64,000 bases of DNA from Streptomyces uncialis (GTDB lineage: Bacteria; Actinomycetota; Actinomycetes; Streptomycetales; Streptomycetaceae). The notes below the pieces were generated by a model. The model saw nothing but the letters and a program-made list of their open reading frames with translations, made no database searches and was not told the DNA's origin. A program made the translations under genes and the position numbers. The stretch spans positions 9,053,750 to 9,117,749 of the forward strand of contig NZ_CP109583.1 in NCBI RefSeq assembly GCF_036250755.1. The letters are read 5' to 3'. Numbering within the stretch: the stretch's first letter is position 1; the number at the start of each line of letters is the position of its first letter. Below are positions 44,668-53,439 of this stretch, one piece after another.

Positions 44668-45051
44668 ATGCTGAACGAGATCATGTACGTGACGATCTAC
44701 GTCACGGATCAGGACCGCGCGCTGGAGTTCTACACCGAGGGACTCGGTCTGGAGAAGCAGCTCGACTTCCCCGGGCCCGACGGACGTTTCCTTACCGTCG
44801 GGGTTCCCGACAGCCCGGTGCAGATCATCCTGTGGTCCCACGCGCCGGCCGCAGGACAGCCGGGAGGCACGGGCGCGCCCGGTCCGCTGATCCTCGAATC
44901 CAAGGACCTGCGGAAAGACTTCGAGATCATGCGCCGACGCGGCGTCGTCTTCGAAGAGCCCGAACCCGTGGACTATCCGTTCGGGGTCCGCATCGAGGCG
45001 GTGGATCCGGACGGCAACCGGGTCTCGCTCCGTCAGCAGCGGAAGTCGTGA
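44668..45051 (+). CDS. VOC-family (glyoxalase/bleomycin-resistance fold) protein
   Basis: A 127-residue VOC protein with two beta-alpha-beta-beta-beta units: YVTIYVTDQDRALEFYTEGL at the start and GVRIEAVDPDGNRVSL at the end (the DPDGN turn is typical). It may bind metal and act in small-molecule detoxification. Its TGA overlaps the GTG of the sigma factor gene, which indicates an operon and probably shared control. Confidence 0.9.
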   Translation: MLNEIMYVTIYVTDQDRALEFYTEGLGLEKQLDFPGPDGRFLTVGVPDSPVQIILWSHAPAAGQPGGTGAPGPLILESKDLRKDFEIMRRRGVVFEEPEPVDYPFGVRIEAVDPDGNRVSLRQQRKS

Positions 45052-45923
45052 CCGCCCCCCCGTCCGCTCTCGTGGCTGAGGCGTTCGAAGCCCAGCGCGA
45101 CCGGCTGCGCGCTGTCGCGTACCGGGTGCTGGGCTCGCACGCCGACGCCGAGGACGTGGTCCAGGAAGCCTGGATGCGCCTCGTCCGTCAGGACGCGGCG
45201 ACCATCGGCAACCTGGCGGGCTGGCTGACCACGGTGGTCGGCCGAATCAGCCTGGACCTCCTGAGATCCCGCCGAGCCCACCCCGAAATCGCCTATGAGC
45301 AGGAGTTCGCGAACCTCGTGGTGATACCCGACGAGGACCCCGCGCCGGACGAACAGGCGGCGCTGGCCGATTCGGTCGGCCTCGCCCTGCTCGTCGTGCT
45401 CGACTCGCTCACCCCGAGCGAGCGCCTGGCGTTCGTCCTGCACGACATGTTCGCAGTCCCGTTCCACGAAATCGGCCGGATCCTTGGCAAGTCCACCGCC
45501 GCCACCAAGATGGTCGCCAGCCGCGCCCGCCGCAAGGTCCACGCCACGAACCGACCGGCGGGCTCCGGCCGCGAGCACCGAGAGGCCGTCCAGGCATTCG
45601 GCGCCGCCGCCCGCAGCGGCGACTTCGAAGGACTCTTGCGTGTCCTCGACCCGAACGTGGAGCTGACCGTCGACACATCCGACGGCATGGTCGTCACCCT
45701 CGGCGCCACCAAGGTCGCCTCCGGGGCCCGCATGTTCTCCGGCGAGGTCGCCCGCCATCGGCCCGTGCTGGTCAACGGCATCCCCGGCCACATGTCCTGG
45801 CACCCCGACGGAACCCCCCTCTCCCTCATCGCCTTCGCCGTCACCGAAGGACGGATCACCGGCATACACATCGTCGTCGACCCTGCCAAACTGGCCTCGA
45901 TCCATCTGCCCGCCGAGACCTGA
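45048..45923 (+). CDS. ECF sigma factor with SnoaL-like C-terminal domain (SigJ/ECF41 type)
   Basis: A 291-residue sigma factor. Region 2 reads AEAFEAQRDRLRAVAYRVLG and SHADAEDVVQEAWMRL; region 4 reads LTPSERLAFVLHDMFAVPFH and EIGRILGKSTAATKMVASRA. Residues 190-291 form an SnoaL-like domain (VQAFGAAARSGDFEGLLRVL) that in ECF41 proteins modulates activity without a separate anti-sigma factor. The partner gene of such sigma factors is often a small enzyme; here it is the VOC protein. Confidence 0.92.
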   Translation: MTAPPSALVAEAFEAQRDRLRAVAYRVLGSHADAEDVVQEAWMRLVRQDAATIGNLAGWLTTVVGRISLDLLRSRRAHPEIAYEQEFANLVVIPDEDPAPDEQAALADSVGLALLVVLDSLTPSERLAFVLHDMFAVPFHEIGRILGKSTAATKMVASRARRKVHATNRPAGSGREHREAVQAFGAAARSGDFEGLLRVLDPNVELTVDTSDGMVVTLGATKVASGARMFSGEVARHRPVLVNGIPGHMSWHPDGTPLSLIAFAVTEGRITGIHIVVDPAKLASIHLPAET

Positions 45924-46189
45924 GCCGGTGTCGAGCACCCCGCACTCCGACAGGACGGTGTCCGGTGCGATGGCGAAACCACGCTCCGGCGTCGAGTCCA
46001 CACGCCATCCGCCGTGGCCGGAGCCGCGCGGGCTGTGACCTGGCGTTATGCCTCCGAGACAGTACGACTCGTCCGCAGCGGACGACGGGAGACAGGATCG
46101 TGGGACCGAAGTGGGCTGGCCTAACCATGCAGAGAAACACTCCGGATCCCGACCTGTAATTCCGCAAGTCCGAATAGCCGCAGTTGCCA

Positions 46190-46507
46190 GTAGTGGGCGT
46201 CGAGGGCCTGGCGGAGGGCGGTGGCTCGGAGCTGCTGGAGGTGCAGGCCGGCGACCTCGAAGCCGCCGCCGCCCTCGCCACTGCCGAACCGCGGATGCCC
46301 GCGCTCCTGGTGAACGTCGCCACCCTGCCCGACCCGGACATCGACGCGGCGTGCGCGGACGCCTTCGCCCTCGATGCCCTCGGAGGCGTCTTCCTCAGCG
46401 CCCTGCGCACCTGGGAACAGGCGGGCCCGGACGCAGCCGAGGGCATCGCCCGCACCGTCATCCGCTTCACCGCCGACATCCTCACCGAGGACCACGAGGA
46501 CATCGAC
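46190..46507 (+). pseudogene. Rearranged fragment of the gene family present at 53.4-54.0 kb
   Basis: Sense plus-strand codons read AAALATAEPRMPALLVNVAT, ACADAFALDALGGVFLSALR and ITDILTEDHEDIDD-like text, matching the middle of the intact minus-strand gene at 53440-54048. Just upstream (46190-46240) the sequence is instead the reverse complement of that gene's 3' end (ATALRQALDAH on the minus strand). So an inverted 3' end is joined to a sense core. Its downstream edge coincides with a long repeat. Confidence 0.6.
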
Positions 46508-46514
46508 GACCGTC

Positions 46515-46925
46515 GGTCCTGCCGGTCCGACGGCGGTGATCCGGCCGGGGCCGGGCCGCTCGCGAGGGACGCCAGTCCCGGCCCAACGCCAGCTTCCGCC
46601 GCCAGCTTCCGCAGGCTGCTCTACGAGTCGCCTCGACGGTCATGGGCAGGGCGGGGAGATCAGCAGGTCAGTGCCCTGTTCAAGGGGGTTCGGTTGCGCC
46701 GACTACTTCTCTCAGGGACCCCCAGGAGCGTTGAGGAGCCCAGTGAAGTCGACGGGGGCGGGGGCGGAAAGTGTCGGGGAAACAGTGCAGTGCCCAGTGG
46801 AGGTGGTACGGCGGGAGCGGTCAACAAGGGAAGAGGCGAGCAAGGGGAAGGCAGGGAAGGGATGAGCGACGAGAGGGGCGGTCGGCACGACGGCGGCTTC
46901 CGTCCCTGGACGGAGGTGTAGATGA
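46515..46925. repeat. Long dispersed repeat, copy 1
   Basis: About 410 bases with high similarity to the region 54297-54960. The conserved core includes GGTTCGGTTGCGCCGACTAC and TTCTCTCAGGGACCCCCAGG, then GAGGAGCCCAGTGAAGTCGA. The end holds a short ORF start with a strong ribosome site (GGGAAGGG ATG AGCGACGAG). No protein family was recognised on either strand. Confidence 0.75.
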
Positions 46926-46985
46926 ACGCTGGTATCCGCGATGTGAGAGGCGCGAGATGCGCCCGGCTGCGTCGTTGAACGGCAC

Positions 46986-47169
46986 ATGGGACTGAACGTG
47001 CGGGCTGCACCCGGGGTCGAGCAGCGGGCCGAGCTGGCGGTCGAAAGCGCCTGTCATCTCGCTGACAGCGTGGAGCCCGGGCGCGGCGGAAGACGCGCTG
47101 GACGCGATCGACGTCCTGGCCGCCGCTCTCTCCCAGATCAGCCCGGAGACCGCCGGGCCGGACGGGTGA
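46986..47169 (+). pseudogene. Decayed helical hypothetical gene, copy B of the duplicated segment
   Basis: The sequence reads QRAELAVESACHLADS, then after a small deletion continues in another frame as GAAEDALDAIDVLAAALSQI and SPETAG before a TGA at 47167. It is the second copy of the segment at 15984-16312, with the linker between the blocks deleted. Confidence 0.55.
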
Positions 47170-47230
47170 CAGGGCACGGGCGGACCTGGAGCTGCGGGGT
47201 CCACATGTGGGAATGCCGCGCGGTCCGTGC

Positions 47231-48316
47231 TCAGGTGGTGGTTGTTTCGTTGCGGGTGGTGGCGGGGTGTCTGCCGCGTCGGTGGGCGAGGAGGGCGAGG
47301 GTGGTGCCGATGGCGAGCCAGAGGGTGAGGGTGAGGGTGGGGAGGGCTGCGCCTGAGCCGTCGAAGAAGGCGTTGGTGCGCAGGAGGCTGCCGGAGGCTC
47401 CTGGGGGGAGGAGCTGTCCCAGGGTGGCCCAGCCGGTGGGGAGCCAGTGGGGTCCGGTGGCCAGGCCGGCGAGTGGGTTGCCCAGGAGCATCATCAGCCC
47501 GGCTCCGAGGGCGAAGCCGGCCATGCCGAGGAGGGCTTGGAGGCCCAGGAGGGTGGTGGACAGGGCGGCTGTGCCGAGGGTGAGGCCGAGGGCGGTGAGC
47601 CAGTAGTTCCCGTCGATCGAGTGGGTGGCGAACTGGAGGACGGCGGTGATGGCGGCGCCTGCCGCCAGGGAGAACAGGAGGGCTCCCGTGATGCGGGTGC
47701 GCAGTGCGCGGTGTCCGGGGAAGACCCCGCTGAGGATGAGGGCGGGGAAGATCCCGCCGAGGATCATGGGTAGGAGTGCGGCGGTCAGTCCTGCCCCCAG
47801 GGGGTCGTCCTCGGTGAAGGGCGCCAGGTCGTGGACGGTGGCGGGGGTGGTCTGTTGTGCGGCGAGGTTGTCGCCCAGCGTGGTGAGGGCGCTGGTGGCG
47901 GAGGGGCTGCCCGCGGTGGCCGTGTAGACGTCGACGTGGTGAGCGGTGACGGCGAGGCCGCCGGCTATGTCCCGGTCCTTGACCGCGGTCTGCAGGGCGG
48001 TGGCGGTCGGGTAGGGGCGGACGTCCCAGGCAGCGTTGTCGGTGCTCTGCCGGAGGTCCTTCGTGATCTCTTCGGGGCCGGTGACGCCGATGGGGACGCG
48101 GTCGGGGCCGCTGTGGATCGAGGGCAGCGCGAAGGCGCACAGCATGATGGTGATCATCGCTGCCAGGCCGAGGACGACCAGGGTCAGCTTGCGTCCCGTG
48201 CCGGGCGGGGCGTGGTCCGGCATCGCGGGTTTTCCGTCGCCCCGGGGCGCGCGGAGATGGCTGCGTCCTTCCTCGGGCGTCATGGTGACGGGCGGGAGCG
48301 TCTGGTTGTCGGGCAT
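47231..48316 (-). CDS. Membrane permease-like protein (ABC-2/DUF3533-like)
   Basis: A 361-residue membrane protein. One helix lies near residues 48-70 (LTLVVLGLAAMITIMLCAFA), followed by a large soluble loop (residues 75-180) and about five C-terminal helices (LTAALLPMILGGIFPALILS and others). This is the topology of ABC-2/YhgE-Pip-like permeases, which lack an ATPase of their own. The start at 48316 has GGAGG upstream. A divergent TetR gene and a shared palindrome suggest drug- or ligand-controlled export. Confidence 0.8.
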   Translation of the reverse strand: MPDNQTLPPVTMTPEEGRSHLRAPRGDGKPAMPDHAPPGTGRKLTLVVLGLAAMITIMLCAFALPSIHSGPDRVPIGVTGPEEITKDLRQSTDNAAWDVRPYPTATALQTAVKDRDIAGGLAVTAHHVDVYTATAGSPSATSALTTLGDNLAAQQTTPATVHDLAPFTEDDPLGAGLTAALLPMILGGIFPALILSGVFPGHRALRTRITGALLFSLAAGAAITAVLQFATHSIDGNYWLTALGLTLGTAALSTTLLGLQALLGMAGFALGAGLMMLLGNPLAGLATGPHWLPTGWATLGQLLPPGASGSLLRTNAFFDGSGAALPTLTLTLWLAIGTTLALLAHRRGRHPATTRNETTTT

Positions 48317-48338
48317 GGTGGAACCTCCGATAGAATGT

Positions 48339-48356
48339 GAATGTGAATTCACGTTC
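48339..48356. promoter_or_regulatory. Palindromic operator in the TetR/permease intergenic region
   Basis: GAATGTGAATTCACGTTC is an 18-base inverted repeat with one mismatched pair, centred on GAATTC. It lies 23-40 bases upstream of the permease start and within the leader of the divergent TetR gene. It is the probable binding site of that regulator. Confidence 0.65.
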
Positions 48357-48441
48357 GCATAGCGAGGGTATGCCGAGGAGTGCACCAGTTGTCAAAAGGG
48401 CCTGTCCGCCAAAAGCACCTGCCAGGAGCGCCGCCGATACC

Positions 48442-49101
48442 ATGCGGGACATGACCGAGGAGCCGGAGCGTCCAGCGGCATACCGGCAACCCCGGCAGGC
48501 CCGCAGCGCCGCGACCCTGGCCCGCGTCCTGCGGGCGGCCGAGGAGATCGCCACCACCGACGGCCTGGAGGACCTGACAATGGCCGGCGTCGCCGCACGC
48601 GCCGGCGTCGCCGTCGGCACGATCTACCGCCGCTTCGACGACAAGGAACAGCTGATCACCGCCCTGTCCGAGCGAATGCTCGAACACCGCGAGGAATACG
48701 TGGCCCAGCGCCTGCGGGCAGCCGAGCCCTCACTCTCAGGCGTCATCGACGCCTACGCACAGGCCCTGCTGCAATCCTTCGCCGACAGCAGCGGCCTCTT
48801 CCAGGAGCTGCTGCGCGCACAGGGGGACAGGTCGCTGGACCGCGGGGCCCGCACCATCACCGCACTCCACCGCCTCCTCCTCGAAGCGGCATCCCCGTAC
48901 ACCGGCCAGATCCGCCGCTCCCAGCCGCAGAAGGCACTCGACACCGCTGCCCGCGCCGTCCTCGGCGCCTGCTACCACGACGCCGTACGCCCCGACCCCG
49001 CCACCGGAGAAACGGCCAGACGCCGCTACGCCGCCGAACTCACCGACATGGCGATCGCCTACCTCCTCACCCCCGACGGACACCGCTCCACCCACACCTG
49101 A
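48442..49101 (+). CDS. TetR-family transcriptional regulator
   Basis: A 219-residue TetR protein. The helix-turn-helix is ATTDGLEDLTMAGVAARAGV followed by AVGTIYRRFDDKEQLITAL (residues about 30-70). The remaining helical part binds an unknown ligand. The start is 48442 or the ATG at 48451; the frame stays open further upstream, but that part covers the operator. It is divergent from the permease gene, which it most likely represses. Confidence 0.9.
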   Translation: MRDMTEEPERPAAYRQPRQARSAATLARVLRAAEEIATTDGLEDLTMAGVAARAGVAVGTIYRRFDDKEQLITALSERMLEHREEYVAQRLRAAEPSLSGVIDAYAQALLQSFADSSGLFQELLRAQGDRSLDRGARTITALHRLLLEAASPYTGQIRRSQPQKALDTAARAVLGACYHDAVRPDPATGETARRRYAAELTDMAIAYLLTPDGHRSTHT

Positions 49102-49142
49102 GCCGAGCACACTGCCGGACAGTTCTGGCCCGGGTCCCGGCC

Positions 49143-50048
49143 GTGGTCGACGTCGCCCTGGCCGCCGCCGGCGTCGCCGCGGTGGTGTTCGTGATGAACA
49201 AGGACGGCATCTTCCAACGCCGTCACCTCCTCGCCGAAGCCCGACGCCACCTCGCCCTCGTCCTGAGGGGCCGCCCCCGGGAACCCGGCCTCGACGACCA
49301 GGTCGTGGACGCCGCCATCGCCACGCACTGCCTCGACATCACCGACTCCGGGACGCTGCACAGCGGCACCATGGCCCACCGCCTCTACACCACCCGCTGG
49401 ACCGAGGCCGACCTCAAGCCCGCCCGCCGACGGCCGGCCATCCCGGATGCCGACCGCCAGCTCCCGCCCGACACGGGCACGCCGGCCACCCTCGGGCTCC
49501 CGGACGAGGTCCCGTCCGACACAGGTGCCCCGCACGTGCTCCGGCTCCCCGACCAGGTGGCGGGGAAGTGGGAGATCCCCAGGGTCCCGCTGCGCTACGA
49601 CCGGGCCGTCCTCGCCGCCGGGGTGGTCCGCGAGAAACTCCGCACCACCCTCACCACGGCCGGGCGGGGGTACGACATCGCCGCGCACCAGCAGGCCGCC
49701 ATGCCGGAACAGCTCCTCCCACCCCCGGCCACCGCCGAGCCCGACCGCGACGACGACCAGGAGCCGGAGGAGGCCGAACCCCGGGAAGCGGTCGACCTGA
49801 CCGCGGTGCGCGCTCTGAAGAAGTCACGCACCGATGTCGAATCCCTCGACCTCACCGCCGAACAGCTGCGCCATATCCAGGAGGCGTACGAGCGGGCGAG
49901 GGATCAGGCCCGAGAGCGGGCAGCCCAGTACGTCGGTCAGGGGGATGCCGACGAGCCCTCGCGGCCGGTGCGCGCGGGCGACCAGCAGGCGCAGGCGCAC
50001 CGCCCGCAGCAGCCCGGACCGCACCGCGGCCCGGGGGCCGGCTGCTGA
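49143..50048 (+). CDS. Probable C-terminal part of a plasmid relaxase/transfer protein
   Basis: A 301-residue frame. The N-terminal part reads IFQRRHLLAEARRHLALVLR, GRPREPGLDDQVVDAAIATH and DITDSG, which resembles the C-terminal segment of actinobacterial MobF/TrwC-type relaxases. The C-terminal half is rich in Glu, Arg and Ala (LTAEQLRHIQEAYERARDQA) and likely coiled coil. There is no convincing start with a ribosome site, so it is probably a 5'-truncated gene. The family assignment is tentative. Confidence 0.45.
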   Translation: MVDVALAAAGVAAVVFVMNKDGIFQRRHLLAEARRHLALVLRGRPREPGLDDQVVDAAIATHCLDITDSGTLHSGTMAHRLYTTRWTEADLKPARRRPAIPDADRQLPPDTGTPATLGLPDEVPSDTGAPHVLRLPDQVAGKWEIPRVPLRYDRAVLAAGVVREKLRTTLTTAGRGYDIAAHQQAAMPEQLLPPPATAEPDRDDDQEPEEAEPREAVDLTAVRALKKSRTDVESLDLTAEQLRHIQEAYERARDQARERAAQYVGQGDADEPSRPVRAGDQQAQAHRPQQPGPHRGPGAGC

Positions 50049-50600
50049 GCGGACCCCGGCGAGTGGAGCCCACCGGCCGGTCGATGCCGCTGGGTCCACT
50101 GGACGGAGTGGTCTCCACCGGCAGGCGGGGGCCGTCGTGCGGGAGCGTCCGGCATCGCCGGACGATGCCGGACACTCCGGTTCCCGTGCATCCGGCGCGG
50201 ACCGGATGCACGGGAACCGTCCCCCGCGATGCACGGCGTCGTCACCGGCGATGCCGGGCACTCCGGGCCGGTGCGCGGCCAAATGAGATGATCTCTTAGC
50301 CGCCTCGCAGCTTACCGAAGCCTCTCCCACCAGCAACGACGGGCAGCACACCTCGACCCGTTCGCATCCGCGTGCGATCCCCGAGAACCATCCGCCTCGC
50401 CCCCCGCCCTCAGGGTGCTTTTCCTAGCGGGCCTTTGTCTGGCCCGCCCCCTGGTTCGCCTGCCGGGGATCGTTCAACACGTTCACGCCCTTTTGGTTAC
50501 CGAGACCTTCCCTTCCTGGGGTGGGACTGGCTCTCTTGAAAGGAAAGGAACCGGCGGGCCGCTGCCCCGCCACTGTCAGGACGAGGGCCAGGGAGTGCTC
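50049..50600. other. Leader region upstream of the terpene synthase
   Basis: No gene was found here. Two strong tandem hairpins lie at 50147-50219. The terpene synthase promoter is expected between 50280 and 50590. Confidence 0.55.
50147..50219. terminator. Tandem hairpins (11-bp and 18-bp perfect stems)
   Basis: Hairpin 1 is GTCCGGCATCG / CGATGCCGGAC with loop CCGGA (50147-50173). Hairpin 2 (50178-50195 with 50202-50219) has an 18-bp perfect stem starting CGGTTCCCGTGCATCCGG and a 6-base loop. A related segment (GATGCCGGGCACTCCGG) recurs at 50251-50267. They probably end the upstream transcript and insulate the terpene genes. Confidence 0.65.
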
Positions 50601-51917
50601 ATGGATCTCGCAGTCCCTCGGCTCCGCGTCGATCTGCTGTCCGGGCTCCACCCCCATGAAGACCGTGCCCAGCAGCACACCCAGGCGTGGGTACAGGAAA
50701 TGGGCATGATCGCCAACAGCCCGAAAGTGCGGGAGGTCCGCGACTCGTTCCTGCTCGGAAGGCCGGCCGCCCGGGTCTGTCCCCACGCCTCCGTCGGCCG
50801 TTTATACGTCCTGGCGGACTGGACGAGCGCCTACTTCATCCTGGACGACGTCCTGGACGACACGGTGGAGGCCCGCGACCCGGAGGTGGCCACCGAGATC
50901 GCCGACCAGTTCATCGCCCCCTTCCTCGGCACCGCCCCGCGAACCGGGCGCCACCGGGTGGGCGATGTCCTCGCGGTGTCGAGGATCCGGGAAGGACTGG
51001 CCGACCTGTGGGCCCGCACCCGGCCGGGCATGACCGCCGCGTGGACCAACCGCCTCGTCCACGACATGACCGCCTACCTCTACTCGCACGTCCGCCAGTC
51101 GGAGATCAACTCCTCCGAAACCCCCTTCGACGAGGACGCGTACTGCGCCCACCGGCTCCTGACCAGTGCCATGTACGTCTCCGCCGACCTCATCGAGGTC
51201 GCCACCGCCAGGCCGGTGCCCGAACACCTGATCCGCAACCCGGACGTCGCGACCATCCGCGAAGCCGCCTCCCACGTCGTGGCCTGGGTCAACGACCTGT
51301 ACTCCGCGCCCAAGGAGATCCGCCTCAACGACCTCTGCAACTACGTCGTGGTCCTGACCAGCAAACTCGACGTCTCCTTGCAGGAAGCCGCCGATCTCGT
51401 CGCCCAGCGGGTCGACGTCCAGGTCGGACGGTTCCTCGCCGCCGAGAGCCGCGCCGAGGCCGTCCTCTACCCCCACCTGCAGCCCGACGACCGCCAAGCC
51501 CTCACCGAAATGGTCGAAGGACTCAAGACCTGGATGACCGGCAACGCCCTCTGGGCAGAGGAAACCGCCCGCTACACCGACCGCGCGACCCGGCGACCGG
51601 CCCCGTGCAGCACCTCGCCACACTCATCTGACGACCCCGGCAGCAACCGCGGCACAGGCCCCGCACAGAATCCCCGCCGGCCATGCCCGGCGCCGCCGAG
51701 GATGCCCCATGACGGACAGCGGGTCACCGGGCAGTGCCGTTCCACGCCCGCACGCGCCAAGCCCCAAGCATCCAGGGCGCACCGGGTTGAACCGGCGGGG
51801 TCGCGGGTTCCGCCTCCCCGGATCCGGCACCGGGCTCCACCCGCAGCAACCGGCCCCGCGCACCCCGCGTCCCCGCTTCATCCACCGCACCGCCGACCGG
51901 AGAGTGGACAGCTATGA
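50601..51917 (+). CDS. Class I terpene synthase
   Basis: A 438-codon frame. The aspartate-rich motif is FILDDVLDD (near residues 78-86) and the second metal motif is NDLYSAPKE (near 232-240, N-D-x-x-S-x-x-x-E). It cyclises an isoprenyl diphosphate, probably farnesyl diphosphate, by metal-assisted ionisation. GGGAG precedes the ATG by about 6 bases. Family members end near residue 340-360; after residue 335 this frame becomes low complexity, and another frame gives the short ending PVQHLATLI before a stop. A one-base shift near 51595 is therefore likely. The extended frame overlaps the P450 start by 4 bases. Confidence 0.85.
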   Translation: MDLAVPRLRVDLLSGLHPHEDRAQQHTQAWVQEMGMIANSPKVREVRDSFLLGRPAARVCPHASVGRLYVLADWTSAYFILDDVLDDTVEARDPEVATEIADQFIAPFLGTAPRTGRHRVGDVLAVSRIREGLADLWARTRPGMTAAWTNRLVHDMTAYLYSHVRQSEINSSETPFDEDAYCAHRLLTSAMYVSADLIEVATARPVPEHLIRNPDVATIREAASHVVAWVNDLYSAPKEIRLNDLCNYVVVLTSKLDVSLQEAADLVAQRVDVQVGRFLAAESRAEAVLYPHLQPDDRQALTEMVEGLKTWMTGNALWAEETARYTDRATRRPAPCSTSPHSSDDPGSNRGTGPAQNPRRPCPAPPRMPHDGQRVTGQCRSTPARAKPQASRAHRVEPAGSRVPPPRIRHRAPPAATGPAHPASPLHPPHRRPESGQL

Positions 51918-53260
51918 CAACGGACGTTCCGATCAGCCAGGCACCGGGAGCGCTGCCTCTCCTCGGCCACCTCCTGCCACTGGTACGCGACCCCCTGAAA
52001 TTCCTCACCTCACTGCCCGCCCGCGGAGACCTGGTCCACATCCGAATCGGCCCCAAGAAGGCCCTTCTGGTGTGCGACCCGGGACTGACCCGCCACGTCC
52101 TGGTCAACGACCGCACCTTCGACAAAGGCGGCCCGGCATTCGACCAGGGCAGGGAAGTCCTGGGCAACGGCCTGCCCCTCTGCCCCCATACCGACCACCG
52201 CCGCCAGCGACGGCTGGTCCAGCCCGCCTTCCACCCTGCCCGCCTGCCCGCGTACGCCCGCCTGATGACCGAACAGACCGACACCGCCACCGGCTCGTGG
52301 ACCGACGGCCAGACCATCGACGCCTATACCGAGATGCAGAACATCGTCGCCCAGGGCCTGGTGGCAACCATGTTCGCCGACACCCTCAACCCCACCGCCA
52401 TCACCGAGGTACTGGAGGACCTCGGCGCCATCACGGACGGCATCTTCCGGCGCATGATCACACCACCGCGCCTGAACACGCTCCCCACCCCCGGCAACCG
52501 CCGCTACTACCAGGCCCGATCCCGCCTGCGCCGGACCATGGTCCGCGCCACCGCAGACCGCCGCTCCGCCGCCACCGGCCACGACGACCTGCTGTCCGTA
52601 CTCCTCGGCAGCCCAGATCCCCCCGAAGACGGCCATGACCAGAACCTTTCCGACGCCGAGATCATCGACCAGCTGATGGCCTTCTTCTTCGCCGGCATCG
52701 AGACCGCGGCCGCCACCCTGGCATGGGCACTGCACGCACTGGCCCAGCATCCCCACATCGAAGAACAGCTCCACGCCGAGGCCGACAGCGTTCTCGCCGG
52801 CGCCGCAGCCACACTCGACGACGTGCCCAGGCTGGAATACACACGCCGCGTCCTCATGGAATCCCTGCGACGCTATCCGCCAGCCTGGCTCGTCAGCCGC
52901 ACCACCACCACCGACACACACCTCGGCACGCACCCCGTCCGCGCCGGCACGGCCGTCTTCTACAGCCCCTATCTCATCCACCACCGAACCGACCAGTACG
53001 ACAACCCCGAGCAATTCGACCCCGACCGGTGGAGCAGCTCCCGCCACCTCAACCCACCGGACGGCTCCTTCATCCCGTTCGGCGGAGGCGCCCGCAAGTG
53101 CGTCGGCGACCAGTTCGGCATCACCGAAGCCGTCATCATCCTGGCCACGATCGCCGCACGATGGCGCCTGGAACCCCTGCCCGGCCGCCCCGTCCGCCCC
53201 GCCCTGGCCCTCACACTCAGCCCGCAACGGCTGCACATGCGCCTCAGGCCCCGCACATAG
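51914..53260 (+). CDS. Cytochrome P450 of the terpene locus
   Basis: A 448-residue P450 of the CYP170-like, terpene-associated type. It has the I-helix FFFAGIETAAATLAW, the E-x-x-R motif MESLRRYPPAW, FYSPYLIHHRTDQYDNPEQF and DPDRW, and the haem-cysteine loop FIPFGGGARKCVGDQFG. It would oxidise the terpene made by the upstream cyclase. The two genes form an operon. Confidence 0.93.
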   Translation: MTTDVPISQAPGALPLLGHLLPLVRDPLKFLTSLPARGDLVHIRIGPKKALLVCDPGLTRHVLVNDRTFDKGGPAFDQGREVLGNGLPLCPHTDHRRQRRLVQPAFHPARLPAYARLMTEQTDTATGSWTDGQTIDAYTEMQNIVAQGLVATMFADTLNPTAITEVLEDLGAITDGIFRRMITPPRLNTLPTPGNRRYYQARSRLRRTMVRATADRRSAATGHDDLLSVLLGSPDPPEDGHDQNLSDAEIIDQLMAFFFAGIETAAATLAWALHALAQHPHIEEQLHAEADSVLAGAAATLDDVPRLEYTRRVLMESLRRYPPAWLVSRTTTTDTHLGTHPVRAGTAVFYSPYLIHHRTDQYDNPEQFDPDRWSSSRHLNPPDGSFIPFGGGARKCVGDQFGITEAVIILATIAARWRLEPLPGRPVRPALALTLSPQRLHMRLRPRT

Positions 53261-53439
53261 CACCGCCCGGGTCCCGAACCCTGCACACCCCGCGTCGGCT
53301 TCACTCAGCCCACAGAGGACGAAGGCCCACCCGCCTGGGCGGTGCGGCGTGCTCGGCCCGGCCAAGCACGCCGTCGGATCATCGCTGCCCCGACGACTCC
53401 AGCACTCAACGGCTACACACTCGCCCCCCAAAAAAAGGG

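Noticed and set aside
46821..48620. 599-codon minus-strand frame
   Set aside because: It is His/Arg/Pro-rich and lies out of frame over the permease gene. The permease frame has a signal of membrane helices and a proper start.
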